Shown in pieces: positions 16,677-25,373 of a stretch of 48,561 nucleotides of DNA. Position 1 is the stretch's first letter, and every line of letters begins with the position of its first letter. The position numbers were made by a program, and so were the translations under genes. The notes under the pieces were generated by a model, which saw nothing but the letters and a program-made list of their open reading frames with translations, did not search any database and was not told where the DNA came from. This DNA is from Pseudomonas sp. RIT-PI-q (GTDB taxonomy: Bacteria > Pseudomonadota > Gammaproteobacteria > Pseudomonadales > Pseudomonadaceae): assembly GCF_001297125.1 (NCBI RefSeq), contig NZ_LHPC01000009.1:1-48561 (forward strand), read 5' to 3'.

Positions 16677-18200
16677 ATGACCGTGATCAAGCAAGACGAC
16701 CTGATTCAGAGCGTTGCCGACGCCCTGCAATTCATTTCCTATTACCACCCCGTTGACTTCATCCAGGCGATGCACGAGGCCTACCTGCGTGAAGAATCGC
16801 CGGCAGCCCGCGATTCGATGGCGCAAATCCTGATCAACTCGCGCATGTGCGCCACCGGCCACCGCCCGATCTGCCAGGACACCGGCATCGTGACAGTGTT
16901 CGTTCGCGTGGGCATGGACGTGCGTTGGGATGGCGCCACCATGGGCCTGGACGACATGATCAACGAAGGCGTGCGCCGGGCTTACAACCTGCCGGAAAAC
17001 GTCCTGCGTGCCTCGATCCTCGCCGACCCGGCGGGCGCTCGCAAGAACACCAAGGACAACACCCCGGCCGTTATCCACTACTCCATCGTTCCGGGTAATA
17101 CCGTGGAAGGGGACGTGGCAGCCAAGGGCGGCGGTTCCGAGAACAAGTCGAAAATGGCCATGCTCAACCCGTCCGACTCGATCGTCGACTGGGTTTTGAA
17201 AACCGTTCCGACCATGGGCGCCGGCTGGTGCCCACCAGGCATGCTCGGCATCGGCATCGGCGGCACCGCCGAGAAAGCGGCGGTCATGGCCAAGGAAGTG
17301 TTGATGGAATCCATCGACATTCACGAGCTGAAAAAGCGCGGCCCGTCCAACCGTATCGAAGAGATGCGCCTGGAGCTGTTCGAGAAGGTCAACCAACTGG
17401 GCATCGGCGCCCAGGGCCTGGGTGGCCTGACCACCGTGCTCGACGTGAAGATCATGGATTACCCGACCCACGCCGCTTCGTTGCCGGTGTGCATGATCCC
17501 GAACTGCGCCGCCACCCGTCACGCGCATTTCGTGCTCGACGGTTCCGGCCCGGCGTCGCTGGAAGCGCCACCGCTGGCCGCCTACCCGGAAATCGTCTGG
17601 GAAGCCGGTCCATCGGCACGCCGTGTCAACCTCGACACCCTGACCCCGGAAGACGTGCAGAGCTGGAAGCCGGGCGAAACCGTCCTGCTCAACGGCAAGA
17701 TGCTCACCGGTCGCGACGCCGCGCACAAGCGCATGGTCGAGATGCTGAACAAGGGTGAAACCCTGCCGGTGGACCTCAAGGGTCGTTTCATCTACTACGT
17801 CGGCCCGGTTGATCCGGTGCGCGAAGAAGTGGTGGGCCCTGCCGGCCCGACCACCGCGACGCGGATGGACAAGTTCACCCGTCAGATCCTCGAGCAAACC
17901 GGCCTGTTGGGCATGATCGGCAAATCCGAGCGCGGCCCGACCGCGATCGAAGCGATCAAGGACCACAAAGCCGTTTACCTGATGGCTGTCGGCGGCGCGG
18001 CTTACCTGGTGGCGCAAGCCATCAAGAAATCCCGCGTGGTGGCTTTCGCCGAACTGGGCATGGAAGCGATCTACGAGTTCGACGTCAAAGACATGCCCGT
18101 CACTGTTGCAGTCGACAGTAAAGGCGAGTCGGTCCACATCACCGGTCCTGCCATCTGGCAGAAAAAGATCAGTGATAGCCTGGCGGTGGAAGTGCAGTAA
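16677..18200 (+). CDS. Class I fumarate hydratase (iron-sulfur)
   Basis: Interconverts fumarate and malate in the TCA cycle, using an oxygen-sensitive [4Fe-4S] cluster. The 507-residue length fits FumA/FumB. Likely cluster ligands are Cys66 (RPICQDTG), Cys185 (GAGWCPPG) and Cys277 (IPNCAATRH), with spacing close to characterised class I enzymes. The N-terminal alpha domain and C-terminal beta domain are both present (RFIYYVGPVDPVREEVVGPAGPTTATRMDKFT). GAGGAG lies 8 bases before the ATG at 16677. It is a single-gene unit ending at a strong terminator. Pseudomonads usually also carry class II FumC, which takes over under iron limitation or oxidative stress. Confidence 0.94.
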   Translation: MTVIKQDDLIQSVADALQFISYYHPVDFIQAMHEAYLREESPAARDSMAQILINSRMCATGHRPICQDTGIVTVFVRVGMDVRWDGATMGLDDMINEGVRRAYNLPENVLRASILADPAGARKNTKDNTPAVIHYSIVPGNTVEGDVAAKGGGSENKSKMAMLNPSDSIVDWVLKTVPTMGAGWCPPGMLGIGIGGTAEKAAVMAKEVLMESIDIHELKKRGPSNRIEEMRLELFEKVNQLGIGAQGLGGLTTVLDVKIMDYPTHAASLPVCMIPNCAATRHAHFVLDGSGPASLEAPPLAAYPEIVWEAGPSARRVNLDTLTPEDVQSWKPGETVLLNGKMLTGRDAAHKRMVEMLNKGETLPVDLKGRFIYYVGPVDPVREEVVGPAGPTTATRMDKFTRQILEQTGLLGMIGKSERGPTAIEAIKDHKAVYLMAVGGAAYLVAQAIKKSRVVAFAELGMEAIYEFDVKDMPVTVAVDSKGESVHITGPAIWQKKISDSLAVEVQ

Positions 18201-18220
18201 GCGCTTCGACTGATTCAGCA

Positions 18221-18254
18221 AAGGCGACAGGGGAATTCTCCTGTCGCCTTTTTT
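18221..18254 (+). terminator. Terminator of the fumarase gene
   Basis: The hairpin AAGGCGACAGG / CCTGTCGCCTT is followed directly by a run of T. Confidence 0.9.
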
Positions 18255-18270
18255 ATTGCACCCTATTCCC

Positions 18271-18355
18271 CTGTAGGAGCGAGCTTGCTCGCGATGGAGT
18301 GTCAGTCGACACCTGTTTAGCTGACACACCTTCGCGAGCAAGCTCGCTCCTACAG
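18271..18355. repeat. REPIN, GCGAGCTTGCTCGC type
   Basis: Arms start GTAGGAGCGAGCTTGCTCGC and end with the complement; the loop contains a secondary inverted repeat (GTGTCAG/CTGACAC). Confidence 0.87.
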
Positions 18356-18395
18356 AGGGACATGTTATCGTGCGGCCCCCTGTAATCATTGTGTT

Positions 18396-20171
18396 ATGCC
18401 CCGCATGTTCGAGTCTTCCCGCCCTCTGCGCCTGACGCTGTACACCTTGCTCATCCTGGCCGGCACCGCCATCGCAGCCACCCTGGCCATGCGTCACGCC
18501 GAGCGCCAGGCCCTGGTGGAAGACGCCGCCCGCGCCAATCAGCAATTGGCGCTGTACGCCACATCGCTGCACACCTTGATCGAACGCTACCGCGCCCTGC
18601 CCGCCGTGCTGGCACTGGACCCGCAATTGCGCTCGGCGCTCAACGGCCCGGTGACGCCCGAACAACAGGATGCACTGAACCGCAAACTGGAAAAGATCAA
18701 CGGCGTCGCCGAGTCCTCGACCCTCGAACTGCTCGATCACACCGGCCTCGCCGTGGCCGCGAGCAACTGGCGTTTGCCCAGCAGTTACGTCGGCCACAAC
18801 TATGGTTTTCGCCCCTATTTCAGCCAGACCCGCACCCAAGGCACCGGGCGTTTTTACGCTGTGGGGGTGACCAGCGGGATCCCGGGTTACTTCCTCTCCA
18901 GCGCCGTCACCAACGACGATGGCCAGTTTCTCGGCGCGATGGTGGTGAAGCTGGAATTCCCTGAACTCGAACGCGAATGGCGCCAGGGCAGCGACACGCT
19001 GCTGGTCAGCGATGCCCGCGGGATCATCTTCATCGCCAACCAGCCGGGCTGGCGCTATCGCCTGTTGAAACCGCTGAACGACAGCGATCACGCCGAACTC
19101 AAGGTCACCCGCCAATACGACAAGCAGCCGCTGACGCTGCTGGACTATCAGTCGCTGCGACGTTTCGACGACAACAGTGACCTGGCGCGAGTCGATGGCC
19201 CTGATGGCAAGGCCGATTACCTGTGGGAATCCCTGCCACTGGCCGCCGAAGGCTGGACGCTGCACCTGTTGCGCCGCCCGCAAGTGGCGTTTGAAGACAG
19301 CCGCAATGCCGCGCTCGCCGCTGCCGGTGTGTGGTTGACGCTGGTGTTCCTGCTGCTGTTTCTCAACCAGCGCTGGCGTCTGGCGAAAATGCGCCAGCGC
19401 AGCCGCGAAGAACTCGAACAACTGGTGGAAGAACGCACCCGCGACTTGCGCACGGCCCAGGACGGCCTGGTGCAATCGGCCAAACTCGCCGCGCTGGGCC
19501 AGATGTCTGCCGCACTGGCCCATGAAATCAACCAGCCGCTGACCGCCCAGCGCATGCAGCTGGCGACCTTGCGCTTGTTGCTCGACCACGGTCGGATCGA
19601 TGACGCCTACAAGGCGCTCAAACCGGTGGATGACATGCTGACGCGCATGGCCGCCCTCACCGGTCACCTGAAAACCTTCGCCCGCAAAAGCCCCAGCGGT
19701 TTGCGTGAACGCCTGGACCTGGCGGCCGTGGTCGACCAATCATTGCAACTGCTCGACACCCGGCTGCGCGACGAACAGGTCAGCACGGTGCTGCATCTGA
19801 CGCGCCCGGCCTGGGTGCGTGGCGATGCGATTCGTCTGGAACAGGTACTGATCAATTTGCTGCGCAATGCCCTCGATGCAATGCACGACAAACCCTGCAA
19901 ACGCCTGGAGATTCGTCTCGAAGCCGACGAGCAACTGTGGCGCCTGACCGTTGCCGATAACGGCGGCGGCATTGCCGAAGAAAATCTGTCGAAGGTCTTC
20001 GATCCGTTTTTCACCACCAAACCGGTGGGTGATGGCCTGGGCATCGGGCTGGCGGTATCGTTCGCCATTGTTCACGAATCGGGCGGTCGCCTGAGTGTGG
20101 AAAATCAGGGCAACGGCGCGGCATTCACCCTCACCCTGCCGATCGATCTGGAGGCTCATGGCTCATGCTGA
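18396..20171 (+). CDS. DctB-type sensor histidine kinase
   Basis: A 591-residue membrane kinase that should sense a C4- or C5-dicarboxylate and phosphorylate the next protein. It has a first helix near 11-32, a long periplasmic double-Cache sensor region (about 33-305, including [32 protein letters not shown] split over the ligand pocket), a second helix near 307-327, a coiled coil, and a HisKA domain with phospho-acceptor His376 in [11 protein letters not shown]. The ATPase domain shows [28 protein letters not shown] and [10 protein letters not shown]. Its stop overlaps the regulator start by 7 bases. P. aeruginosa MifS and DctB are the nearest named types I recall; the adjacent permease suggests alpha-ketoglutarate or a similar acid. 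Confidence 0.88.
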   Translation: MPRMFESSRPLRLTLYTLLILAGTAIAATLAMRHAERQALVEDAARANQQLALYATSLHTLIERYRALPAVLALDPQLRSALNGPVTPEQQDALNRKLEKINGVAESSTLELLDHTGLAVAASNWRLPSSYVGHNYGFRPYFSQTRTQGTGRFYAVGVTSGIPGYFLSSAVTNDDGQFLGAMVVKLEFPELEREWRQGSDTLLVSDARGIIFIANQPGWRYRLLKPLNDSDHAELKVTRQYDKQPLTLLDYQSLRRFDDNSDLARVDGPDGKADYLWESLPLAAEGWTLHLLRRPQVAFEDSRNAALAAAGVWLTLVFLLLFLNQRWRLAKMRQRSREELEQLVEERTRDLRTAQDGLVQSAKLAALGQMSAALAHEINQPLTAQRMQLATLRLLLDHGRIDDAYKALKPVDDMLTRMAALTGHLKTFARKSPSGLRERLDLAAVVDQSLQLLDTRLRDEQVSTVLHLTRPAWVRGDAIRLEQVLINLLRNALDAMHDKPCKRLEIRLEADEQLWRLTVADNGGGIAEENLSKVFDPFFTTKPVGDGLGIGLAVSFAIVHESGGRLSVENQGNGAAFTLTLPIDLEAHGSC

Positions 20172-21490
20172 ATTCAGTGATGGTGGTCGACGACGAAAGC
20201 AGCATCCGCAGCGCCGTTGAACAATGGCTGAGCCTGTCGGGTTTCGAGGTGCAGCTGTTCAGCCGCGCCGATGAGTGCCTGGCGCAGTTGCCTGGGCACT
20301 TCCCCGGGGTAATTCTCAGCGACGTACGCATGCCCGGCATGACGGGTCTGCAATTGCTCGCCGAAGTTCAGCGTCGCGATCCCGACTTGCCGGTGATCCT
20401 GCTGACTGGCCACGGTGATGTGCCGATGGCCGTCGACGCCATGCGCGATGGCGCCTACGACTTCCTCGAAAAGCCTTTCAGCCCTGAAACGCTGTTGGGC
20501 AGCCTGCGTCGAGCGCTGGAAAAACGCCAGCTGGTGTTGGAAAACCGCGCACTGCACGAACAGGCGGATAACCGCAGCAAACTGGATGCGACGCTGCTGG
20601 GCGTGTCCCGTGGCATGCAGACGCTGCGCCGGCAGGTGCTGGATTTGGCAGCGCTACCGGTCAACGTGCTGATCCGCGGGGAAACCGGCAGCGGTAAGGA
20701 ACTGGTTGCCCGTTGCCTGCATGACTTCGGGCCCCGCGCCGACAAGCCCTTTGTGGCATTGAACTGCGCGGCGATCCCCGAGCAGTTGTTCGAAGCCGAG
20801 TTGTTCGGCCATGAGAGCGGTGCGTTCACCGGCGCTTCCGGCAAACGCATCGGCAAGCTCGAATACGCCGATGGCGGCACACTGTTTCTCGATGAAATCG
20901 AAAGCATGCCCCTGGCCCAGCAGGTGAAATTGCTGCGGGTGTTGCAGGAGCAGAAGCTGGAGCGGTTGGGTTCCAATCAGAGCATCCGTGTGGACTTGCG
21001 GATCATTGCCGCGACCAAACCGGATTTGCTGGATGAAGCACGGGCCGGACGTTTTCGTGAGGATCTGGCTTATCGGTTGAACGTGGCTGAGTTGCGCCTG
21101 CCACCGTTGCGCGAGCGTCGCGAAGACATTCCGTTGTTGTTCGAGACATTCGCGCAGAATGCCGCCGAGCGTTTGGGACGGACGTTTCCGCCGCTGAGCG
21201 GCGCGCAGTTGAGCCATCTGCTGAGCCACGACTGGCCGGGCAATGTGCGCGAACTGGCGAACGTTGCCGAGCGTCAGGTGTTGGGGCTGGGCGAACCTGT
21301 ACCGGCGGGCATCGATCCTGGGCAGTCGCTGGCGGCCCAGCAGGAAGCGTTTGAAGCACACTGCTTGCGCGCGGCGTTGACCCGGCATAAAGGCGATGTG
21401 AAAGCGGTGCTTGAAGAGCTGCAACTGCCGCGCCGGACCTTCAATGAAAAGCTGCAGCGGCATGGCCTGACACGCGAGATGTTCCTCTAA
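20165..21490 (+). CDS. Sigma-54-dependent response regulator (DctD/MifR-like)
   Basis: A 441-residue NtrC-class activator, translationally coupled to the kinase. The receiver domain has Asp9/Asp10, phospho-acceptor Asp53 (LSDVRMPG) and Lys103. The AAA+ domain has Walker A GETGSGKE (172-179), the sigma-54 contact loop GAFTGA (219-224) and Walker B GTLFLDEIES. The Fis-type helix-turn-helix is at about 400-438 (HKGDVKAVLEELQLPRRTFNEKL). The intact GAFTGA means it must work with sigma-54, and a sigma-54 promoter with two upstream dyads is found before the next gene, its probable target. Confidence 0.92.
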   Translation: MLNSVMVVDDESSIRSAVEQWLSLSGFEVQLFSRADECLAQLPGHFPGVILSDVRMPGMTGLQLLAEVQRRDPDLPVILLTGHGDVPMAVDAMRDGAYDFLEKPFSPETLLGSLRRALEKRQLVLENRALHEQADNRSKLDATLLGVSRGMQTLRRQVLDLAALPVNVLIRGETGSGKELVARCLHDFGPRADKPFVALNCAAIPEQLFEAELFGHESGAFTGASGKRIGKLEYADGGTLFLDEIESMPLAQQVKLLRVLQEQKLERLGSNQSIRVDLRIIAATKPDLLDEARAGRFREDLAYRLNVAELRLPPLRERREDIPLLFETFAQNAAERLGRTFPPLSGAQLSHLLSHDWPGNVRELANVAERQVLGLGEPVPAGIDPGQSLAAQQEAFEAHCLRAALTRHKGDVKAVLEELQLPRRTFNEKLQRHGLTREMFL

Positions 21491-21505
21491 CGGCCTACGC
21501 AAAAC

Positions 21506-21607
21506 CTGTAGGAGCTGGCTTGCCTGCGATGGTCGTCAACGATGACGCGTCTCGGCGGGTAAAACGCGGTGATGCGGGATCCTTCGCTGGCAAGCCAGCT
21601 CCTACAG
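21506..21607. repeat. REPIN, GCTGGCTTGCCAGC type, left arm mutated
   Basis: The left arm reads GGCTTGCCTGCGATGG, the right arm the usual complement of GGCTTGCCAGCGAAGG. The loop holds the 16-base core CGTCAACGATGACGCG that recurs in other REPINs of this window. Confidence 0.82.
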
Positions 21608-21621
21608 GATTGTGGGTGTGC

Positions 21622-21666
21622 GCGGAAATCCGCTTGCCACCCGGCCAGCAATAAGCGGATTTCCGC
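21622..21666 (+). promoter_or_regulatory. Twin enhancer-like dyads for the sigma-54 regulator
   Basis: Two near-identical dyads, GCGGAAATCCGC (21622-21633) and GCGGATTTCCGC (21655-21666), each read GCGGA-N2-TCCGC and have centres 33 bases apart, about three helical turns. They lie 45-90 bases upstream of the sigma-54 promoter, as expected for binding sites of the regulator encoded just upstream. Confidence 0.75.
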
Positions 21667-21709
21667 TCAATAAACCGCCCTCCCCCCTCTAAACCGGCCC
21701 TCCTTCGAT

Positions 21710-21725
21710 TGGCACAGCTCCTGCT
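21710..21725 (+). promoter_or_regulatory. Sigma-54 promoter of the MHS permease
   Basis: TGGCACAGCTCCTGCT has the invariant GG at 21711-21712 and GC at 21723-21724, exactly 10 bases apart, and matches the -24/-12 consensus TGGCAC-N5-TTGC in all but one base. It lies about 60 bases before the permease start. Confidence 0.85.
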
Positions 21726-21787
21726 ATAGCCCAGGCAGGCTGCGTTTGAACGCGCTCCACAAAAACAATTAAACGAAGGATCCTTCA

Positions 21788-23107
21788 ATGGATAACTCCA
21801 ATACCCTGCCGCTTGGGTCGGCTGCCGTGCCGGCCAAAGCAAGAACCACGTCCAGCCGCATCAAATCGATCTTCAGTGGCTCGGTCGGCAACATGGTCGA
21901 GTGGTATGACTGGTACGTCTATGCCGCCTTCTCCCTGTACTTCGCCAAGGCCTTTTTCCCTAAAGGCGACACCACCGCACAACTGCTGAACACCGCCGCG
22001 ATCTTCGCCGTGGGCTTCCTGATGCGTCCGATCGGCGGCTGGCTGATGGGCCTGTATGCCGACAAAGTCGGGCGCAAAAAGGCGTTGATGGCGTCGGTGT
22101 ACCTGATGTGCTTCGGCTCCCTGCTGATCGCCCTTAGCCCCGGTTACGAAACCATCGGTATCGGCGCGCCGATCCTGCTGGTGTTCGCACGGTTGCTGCA
22201 GGGTCTGTCGGTCGGTGGCGAATACGGCACCTCGGCAACTTACCTCAGCGAGATGGCGACCAAGGAACGTCGTGGCTTCTTCTCCAGTTTCCAGTACGTG
22301 ACCCTGATCTCCGGCCAGCTCATCGCGCTGGGTGTGCTGATCGTGCTGCAAAACGTGCTGACCACCGAAGAGCTGTATGCCTGGGGCTGGCGTATCCCGT
22401 TCGCCATCGGCGCCCTGTGTGCCGTCGTCGCGCTCTACCTGCGTCGTGGCATGGAAGAAACCGAGTCGTTCACCAAGAAAGCCAAGGCCAAGGAAAGCGC
22501 CATGCGCACCTTGATGCGCCATCCGAAGGAACTGATGACCGTGGTCGGCCTGACCATGGGCGGCACCCTGGCGTTCTACACCTACACCACGTACATGCAG
22601 AAATACCTGGTGAACACCGTCGGCATGAGCATCTCCGATTCCACCACCATTTCCGCCGCCACGCTGTTCCTGTTCATGTGCCTGCAACCGCTGGTGGGCG
22701 GGCTGTCGGACAAGATCGGTCGTCGGCCAATCCTGATTGCCTTCGGTATTCTGGGGACGCTGTTCACCGTGCCGATCCTCACCACCCTCCACACCATCAC
22801 CACCTGGTGGGGCGCGTTCTTCCTGATCATGGCGGCGCTGATCATCGTCAGCGGCTACACCTCGATCAACGCGGTGGTGAAAGCCGAACTGTTCCCGACC
22901 GAAATCCGCGCACTGGGCGTTGGTTTGCCGTACGCGCTGACGGTATCGATCTTCGGCGGCACCGCTGAATACATCGCGCTGTGGTTCAAGAGCATCGGCA
23001 TGGAAACCGGTTACTACTGGTATGTCACTGCCTGTATTGCCGTGTCGTTGCTGGTCTATGTGACCATGAAAGACACCCGCAAGCATTCGCGGATCGAGAC
23101 CGACTGA
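21788..23107 (+). CDS. MHS-family organic acid:H+ symporter (KgtP/PcaT-like)
   Basis: A 439-residue major facilitator protein of the metabolite:H+ symporter family, with about 12 helices. Family marks are SGSVGNMVEWYDWYVY at the start, the loop GLYADKVGRKKALM between helices 2 and 3, and the second GGLSDKIGRRPILI in the middle. RLLQGLSVGGEYGTSATYLSEM is typical of alpha-ketoglutarate, shikimate and proline/betaine members. GAAGGA lies about 7 bases before the ATG. A sigma-54 promoter and enhancer dyads upstream, with the kinase and regulator genes before it, make it the probable target of that two-component system. Best guess substrate is alpha-ketoglutarate; not provable from sequence. Confidence 0.9.
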   Translation: MDNSNTLPLGSAAVPAKARTTSSRIKSIFSGSVGNMVEWYDWYVYAAFSLYFAKAFFPKGDTTAQLLNTAAIFAVGFLMRPIGGWLMGLYADKVGRKKALMASVYLMCFGSLLIALSPGYETIGIGAPILLVFARLLQGLSVGGEYGTSATYLSEMATKERRGFFSSFQYVTLISGQLIALGVLIVLQNVLTTEELYAWGWRIPFAIGALCAVVALYLRRGMEETESFTKKAKAKESAMRTLMRHPKELMTVVGLTMGGTLAFYTYTTYMQKYLVNTVGMSISDSTTISAATLFLFMCLQPLVGGLSDKIGRRPILIAFGILGTLFTVPILTTLHTITTWWGAFFLIMAALIIVSGYTSINAVVKAELFPTEIRALGVGLPYALTVSIFGGTAEYIALWFKSIGMETGYYWYVTACIAVSLLVYVTMKDTRKHSRIETD

Positions 23108-23134
23108 CAGCAAGATTGATGGTGGCTGTAATGG

Positions 23135-23212
23135 CCCCATCGCGGGCAAGCCCGCTCCCACACTGGATCGGTATACACCAGACCTGTGGGAGTGGGCTTG
23201 CCCGCGATGGGG
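23135..23212. repeat. REPIN, GTGGGAGCGGGCTTGCCCGC type
   Basis: Arms CCCCATCGCGGGCAAGC and complement surround a loop of about 20 bases after the permease stop; it may protect or end the transcript. Confidence 0.86.
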
Positions 23213-23386
23213 ACGCCTCGGTATCAAGACACCTCGCAACCCCCTCCAGCAGATAACGATCGGTTAATGCTCCAGCGGCATTCTGCAACTGACCGCATCC
23301 ATATCAACGCGGCGCACGTATATCCGTTACAGGCCCTGAATCAGTGCCTGAATGCATTCACTGCGAACGAATCTGGAGTACACATC

Positions 23387-23578
23387 ATGAAAATCCAACT
23401 GATCCTCGCCCTGGCCCTTTCCGTCCTGGCCGCCAATACCTTCGCTGCCGACGGTTACGACAAAACCGGCTCGGCCTCCTTCGGCTCCGAAGCCAGCGCC
23501 GCCATCGAACGCACCCACTCGGACACCTATGCCGCCGACGGTTTCGATAAAACCGGCACCGCAGAGGCTATCGGCTGA
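23387..23578 (+). CDS. Small secreted protein with duplicated ADG(Y/F)DKTG motif
   Basis: A 63-residue preprotein with a clear signal peptide (MKIQLILALALSVLAANTFA, cleavage expected after residue 20). The mature 43 residues are acidic and polar, and carry the same ten-residue motif twice: ADGYDKTGSA (21-30) and ADGFDKTGTA (50-59), joined by a Ser/Ala/Glu-rich linker. GGAG lies 9 bases before the ATG; an in-frame upstream extension exists but would hide the signal peptide. There is no Cys for lipidation. It is probably periplasmic or secreted. I recognise no described family function. It stands alone between two REPINs. Confidence 0.75.
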   Translation: MKIQLILALALSVLAANTFAADGYDKTGSASFGSEASAAIERTHSDTYAADGFDKTGTAEAIG

Positions 23579-23612
23579 ACGCTGGACATAAATCCCGAAA
23601 TTGACACAACCC

Positions 23613-23706
23613 CTGTAGGAGCGAGGCTTGCCCGCGAAGGCGATTTCACATTCAACAAATCATTTGCCTGAAACACCGCCTTCGCGGGCAAGCCTCGCTC
23701 CTACAG
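23613..23706. repeat. REPIN, GCGAGGCTTGCCCGC type
   Basis: Arms start GTAGGAGCGAGGCTTGCCCG and end with the complement, with CGAAGGCG/CGCCTTCG extensions. Confidence 0.87.
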
Positions 23707-23782
23707 GGATCCAGGTGACTGGACATTAGCCGTTCGTCCTTGCACTATGGCGCGATCGCGAATAAGCCCAGGAACCCCTTCC

Positions 23783-24412
23783 ATGCCCGACGACATCCAC
23801 TACTACGAACCCGCCAACGGCCACGGCCTGCCCCACGATCCGTTCAACGCCATCGTCGGCCCGCGCCCCATCGGCTGGATTTCTTCGCAGGATGCCGAGG
23901 GTCGCCTGAACCTGGCGCCCTACAGCTTCTTCAACGCCTTCAACTACATTCCGCCGATCGTCGGTTTTTCCAGCGTCGGGCGCAAAGACAGCCTGAACAA
24001 CATCGAACAGACCGGCGAATTCGCCTGGAACCTGGCGACCCGGCCATTGGCCGAGCGGATGAACCAGAGCAGTGCCATGGTGCCGCCCGACACCAACGAA
24101 TTTGAATTGGCCGGGCTGACGCCTGTCGCCTCGACAATCATTCAGGTGCCACGGGTTGCCGAAAGTCCGGTGTCTTTCGAGTGCAAGGTCACGCAAATCA
24201 TTCAGTTGCAGCGGGCGGACGGAAACGTGGTGCCAAGCTGGCTGATTCTCGGCGAAGTGGTCGCCGTGCATATCGCCAAATGGTTGTTGAAAGATGGCGT
24301 GTACGACACCGCCGCGGCAGAACCGATTCTGCGCGGCGGCGGGCCAGCGGATTATTTCCAGCTGGGGCCTGAGGCATTGTTCAAAATGTATCGCCCAGGG
24401 GCGAAAAAATAA
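23783..24412 (+). CDS. Flavin reductase-like (FMN-binding split-barrel) protein
   Basis: A 209-residue protein of the DIM6/NTAB family. The FMN-binding split barrel is recognised from IVGPRPIGWISSQDAEGRLNLAPYSFFNAFNYIPPIVGFS and from FECKVTQIIQL...WLILGEVVAVHI. Members reduce FMN or are flavin-dependent oxidoreductases; several work with monooxygenases. AGGA lies 9 bases before the ATG at 23783. The stop is a single base away from the stop of the convergent small gene, leaving no room for a terminator between them. The nearby short monooxygenase domain could be a functional partner, but no shared operon is visible. Confidence 0.85.
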   Translation: MPDDIHYYEPANGHGLPHDPFNAIVGPRPIGWISSQDAEGRLNLAPYSFFNAFNYIPPIVGFSSVGRKDSLNNIEQTGEFAWNLATRPLAERMNQSSAMVPPDTNEFELAGLTPVASTIIQVPRVAESPVSFECKVTQIIQLQRADGNVVPSWLILGEVVAVHIAKWLLKDGVYDTAAAEPILRGGGPADYFQLGPEALFKMYRPGAKK

Positions 24413-24413
24413 C

Positions 24414-24644
24414 TTACCAGAGCAGGTCAGCGTCTTCTTTGACGTCTTTGAGGCGGGTCAGCTCTTTGGCGGCGGCCAGATCGGCCTCGTTTGCAGTCTT
24501 GAAGATTTGCTCCTCAAGCACTTTATGAAAACGTGGCGCACCGGTGCCACCGATGGCTTTGACGGCGATCGCGGCGTGGTAGCCACCCTCGCCCGGTACT
24601 ACAGCGGAAACAGCTTCGAAATGATCAAAGGCTTTACGTGCCAT
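24414..24644 (-). CDS. Small conserved-looking hypothetical protein
   Basis: A 76-residue soluble protein (MARKAFDHFEAVSAVVPGEGGYHAAIAVKAIGG... ends EDADLLW). The ribosome binding site AGGA 8 bases upstream and the protein-like composition support it. The central glycine-rich stretch PGEGGYHAAIAVKAIGG suggests a small beta fold. I do not recognise the family. It is convergent with the flavin reductase-like gene, with stops one base apart, and about 40 bases downstream of the monooxygenase-domain gene on the same strand, so the two may be co-transcribed with that gene first. Confidence 0.65.
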   Translation of the reverse strand: MARKAFDHFEAVSAVVPGEGGYHAAIAVKAIGGTGAPRFHKVLEEQIFKTANEADLAAAKELTRLKDVKEDADLLW

Positions 24645-24685
24645 GTCGCGGATCCTGGCTGATTGAGAATTGCGCCATTAAACCC

Positions 24686-25039
24686 TCAACCGGCCAGTTT
24701 GTGTACCGGTGCCTGAGGGTGACCGAGCGCCTGCGCTGCTGACACTTCCCTGAAGGTATGGAAATCCAGGCTGTTGACCACCAGGTCTTGCACCAACTCG
24801 GCAAAAACCTGCATGGCCGGACTACCGAAATAAGCCGTCATGGCCTGCTGACTGGTCCAGAAACCGGACACCAGCCACAACTCCGGATCGCATTGCGAAT
24901 GCTGCAAGGCAAAGCTCAGGCAACCCGGCGCGGTGCGGGACGGTTCGATCAAGGCGCTCAGGCGTGCACCAAGTTCCGTCGAACGCCCGGCGCGGGCGCG
25001 GACAAAGGCCATATGACTGACGGGGATCTGCGTAGACAT
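24686..25039 (-). CDS. Antibiotic biosynthesis monooxygenase (ABM) domain protein
   Basis: A 117-residue single-domain protein. The dimeric alpha/beta ABM fold is indicated by VSHMAFVRARAGRSTELGARLSALIEPSRTAPGCLSFALQHS, ELWLVSGFWTSQQAMTAYFGSPAM and FAELVQDLVV. Such proteins act as cofactor-free quinone-forming monooxygenases, heme-degrading enzymes or simple binding proteins; the sequence does not decide. GGGAGGG lies 6 bases before the chosen ATG at 25039; the open frame extends upstream, but only this start gives an ABM-type N-terminus. It is divergent from the AraC-type regulator, which may control it. Confidence 0.8.
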   Translation of the reverse strand: MSTQIPVSHMAFVRARAGRSTELGARLSALIEPSRTAPGCLSFALQHSQCDPELWLVSGFWTSQQAMTAYFGSPAMQVFAELVQDLVVNSLDFHTFREVSAAQALGHPQAPVHKLAG

Positions 25040-25373
25040 GTTCAACCCTCCCAGGTAGTCGACCGCAGCCGTGGGACGGGCTGCGACAGGATCCAAGGTT
25101 AAGTGCGCCGGGGCCATTGCGGTTAGTCGATTCCTGCCGCCGTATTGCACGATCCTGCGCGGCTTGCAGAAAAAGCTGTAACAACCTGTAAATGCCTTCA
25201 CCCCTGTGAAACATGGCTTTCAAGCAAGTTTGCCTGGGGTTGCCCTGATGTAGAGGCACGGCGGCTGCACTCAGTGCAGAATCAGGCAAGCTTGAGGCAG
25301 GATGTGTCTACCGCTTCGTCTTGCACAAACTTAAGCTCGGCTCATTACCCACGCCTCACCGAGGATGCCTTGC
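25040..25373. promoter_or_regulatory. Divergent regulatory region, ABM gene/AraC regulator
   Basis: A 334-base gap. It contains a perfect dyad CTGCAC-TCA-GTGCAG at 25265-25279, about 100 bases before the regulator start, as a possible operator. No clear sigma-70 boxes or further genes were found. Confidence 0.4.

Noticed and set aside
16485..19739. An open minus-strand frame of 1084 codons across the fumarase and kinase genes
   Set aside because: It is antisense to two clear genes with known motifs, and its translation is low-complexity with no domain; a by-product of GC-rich codon use.
18396..21490. Naming the sensor-regulator pair mifS/mifR or dctB/dctD
   Set aside because: Both types share the same domain layout and the sequence alone does not separate them, so no symbol was given.
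21785..23239. A 484-codon frame antisense to the MHS permease
   Set aside because: Composition rich in Gln, His, Gly and Arg and no motif; the plus strand has the promoter and ribosome binding site.
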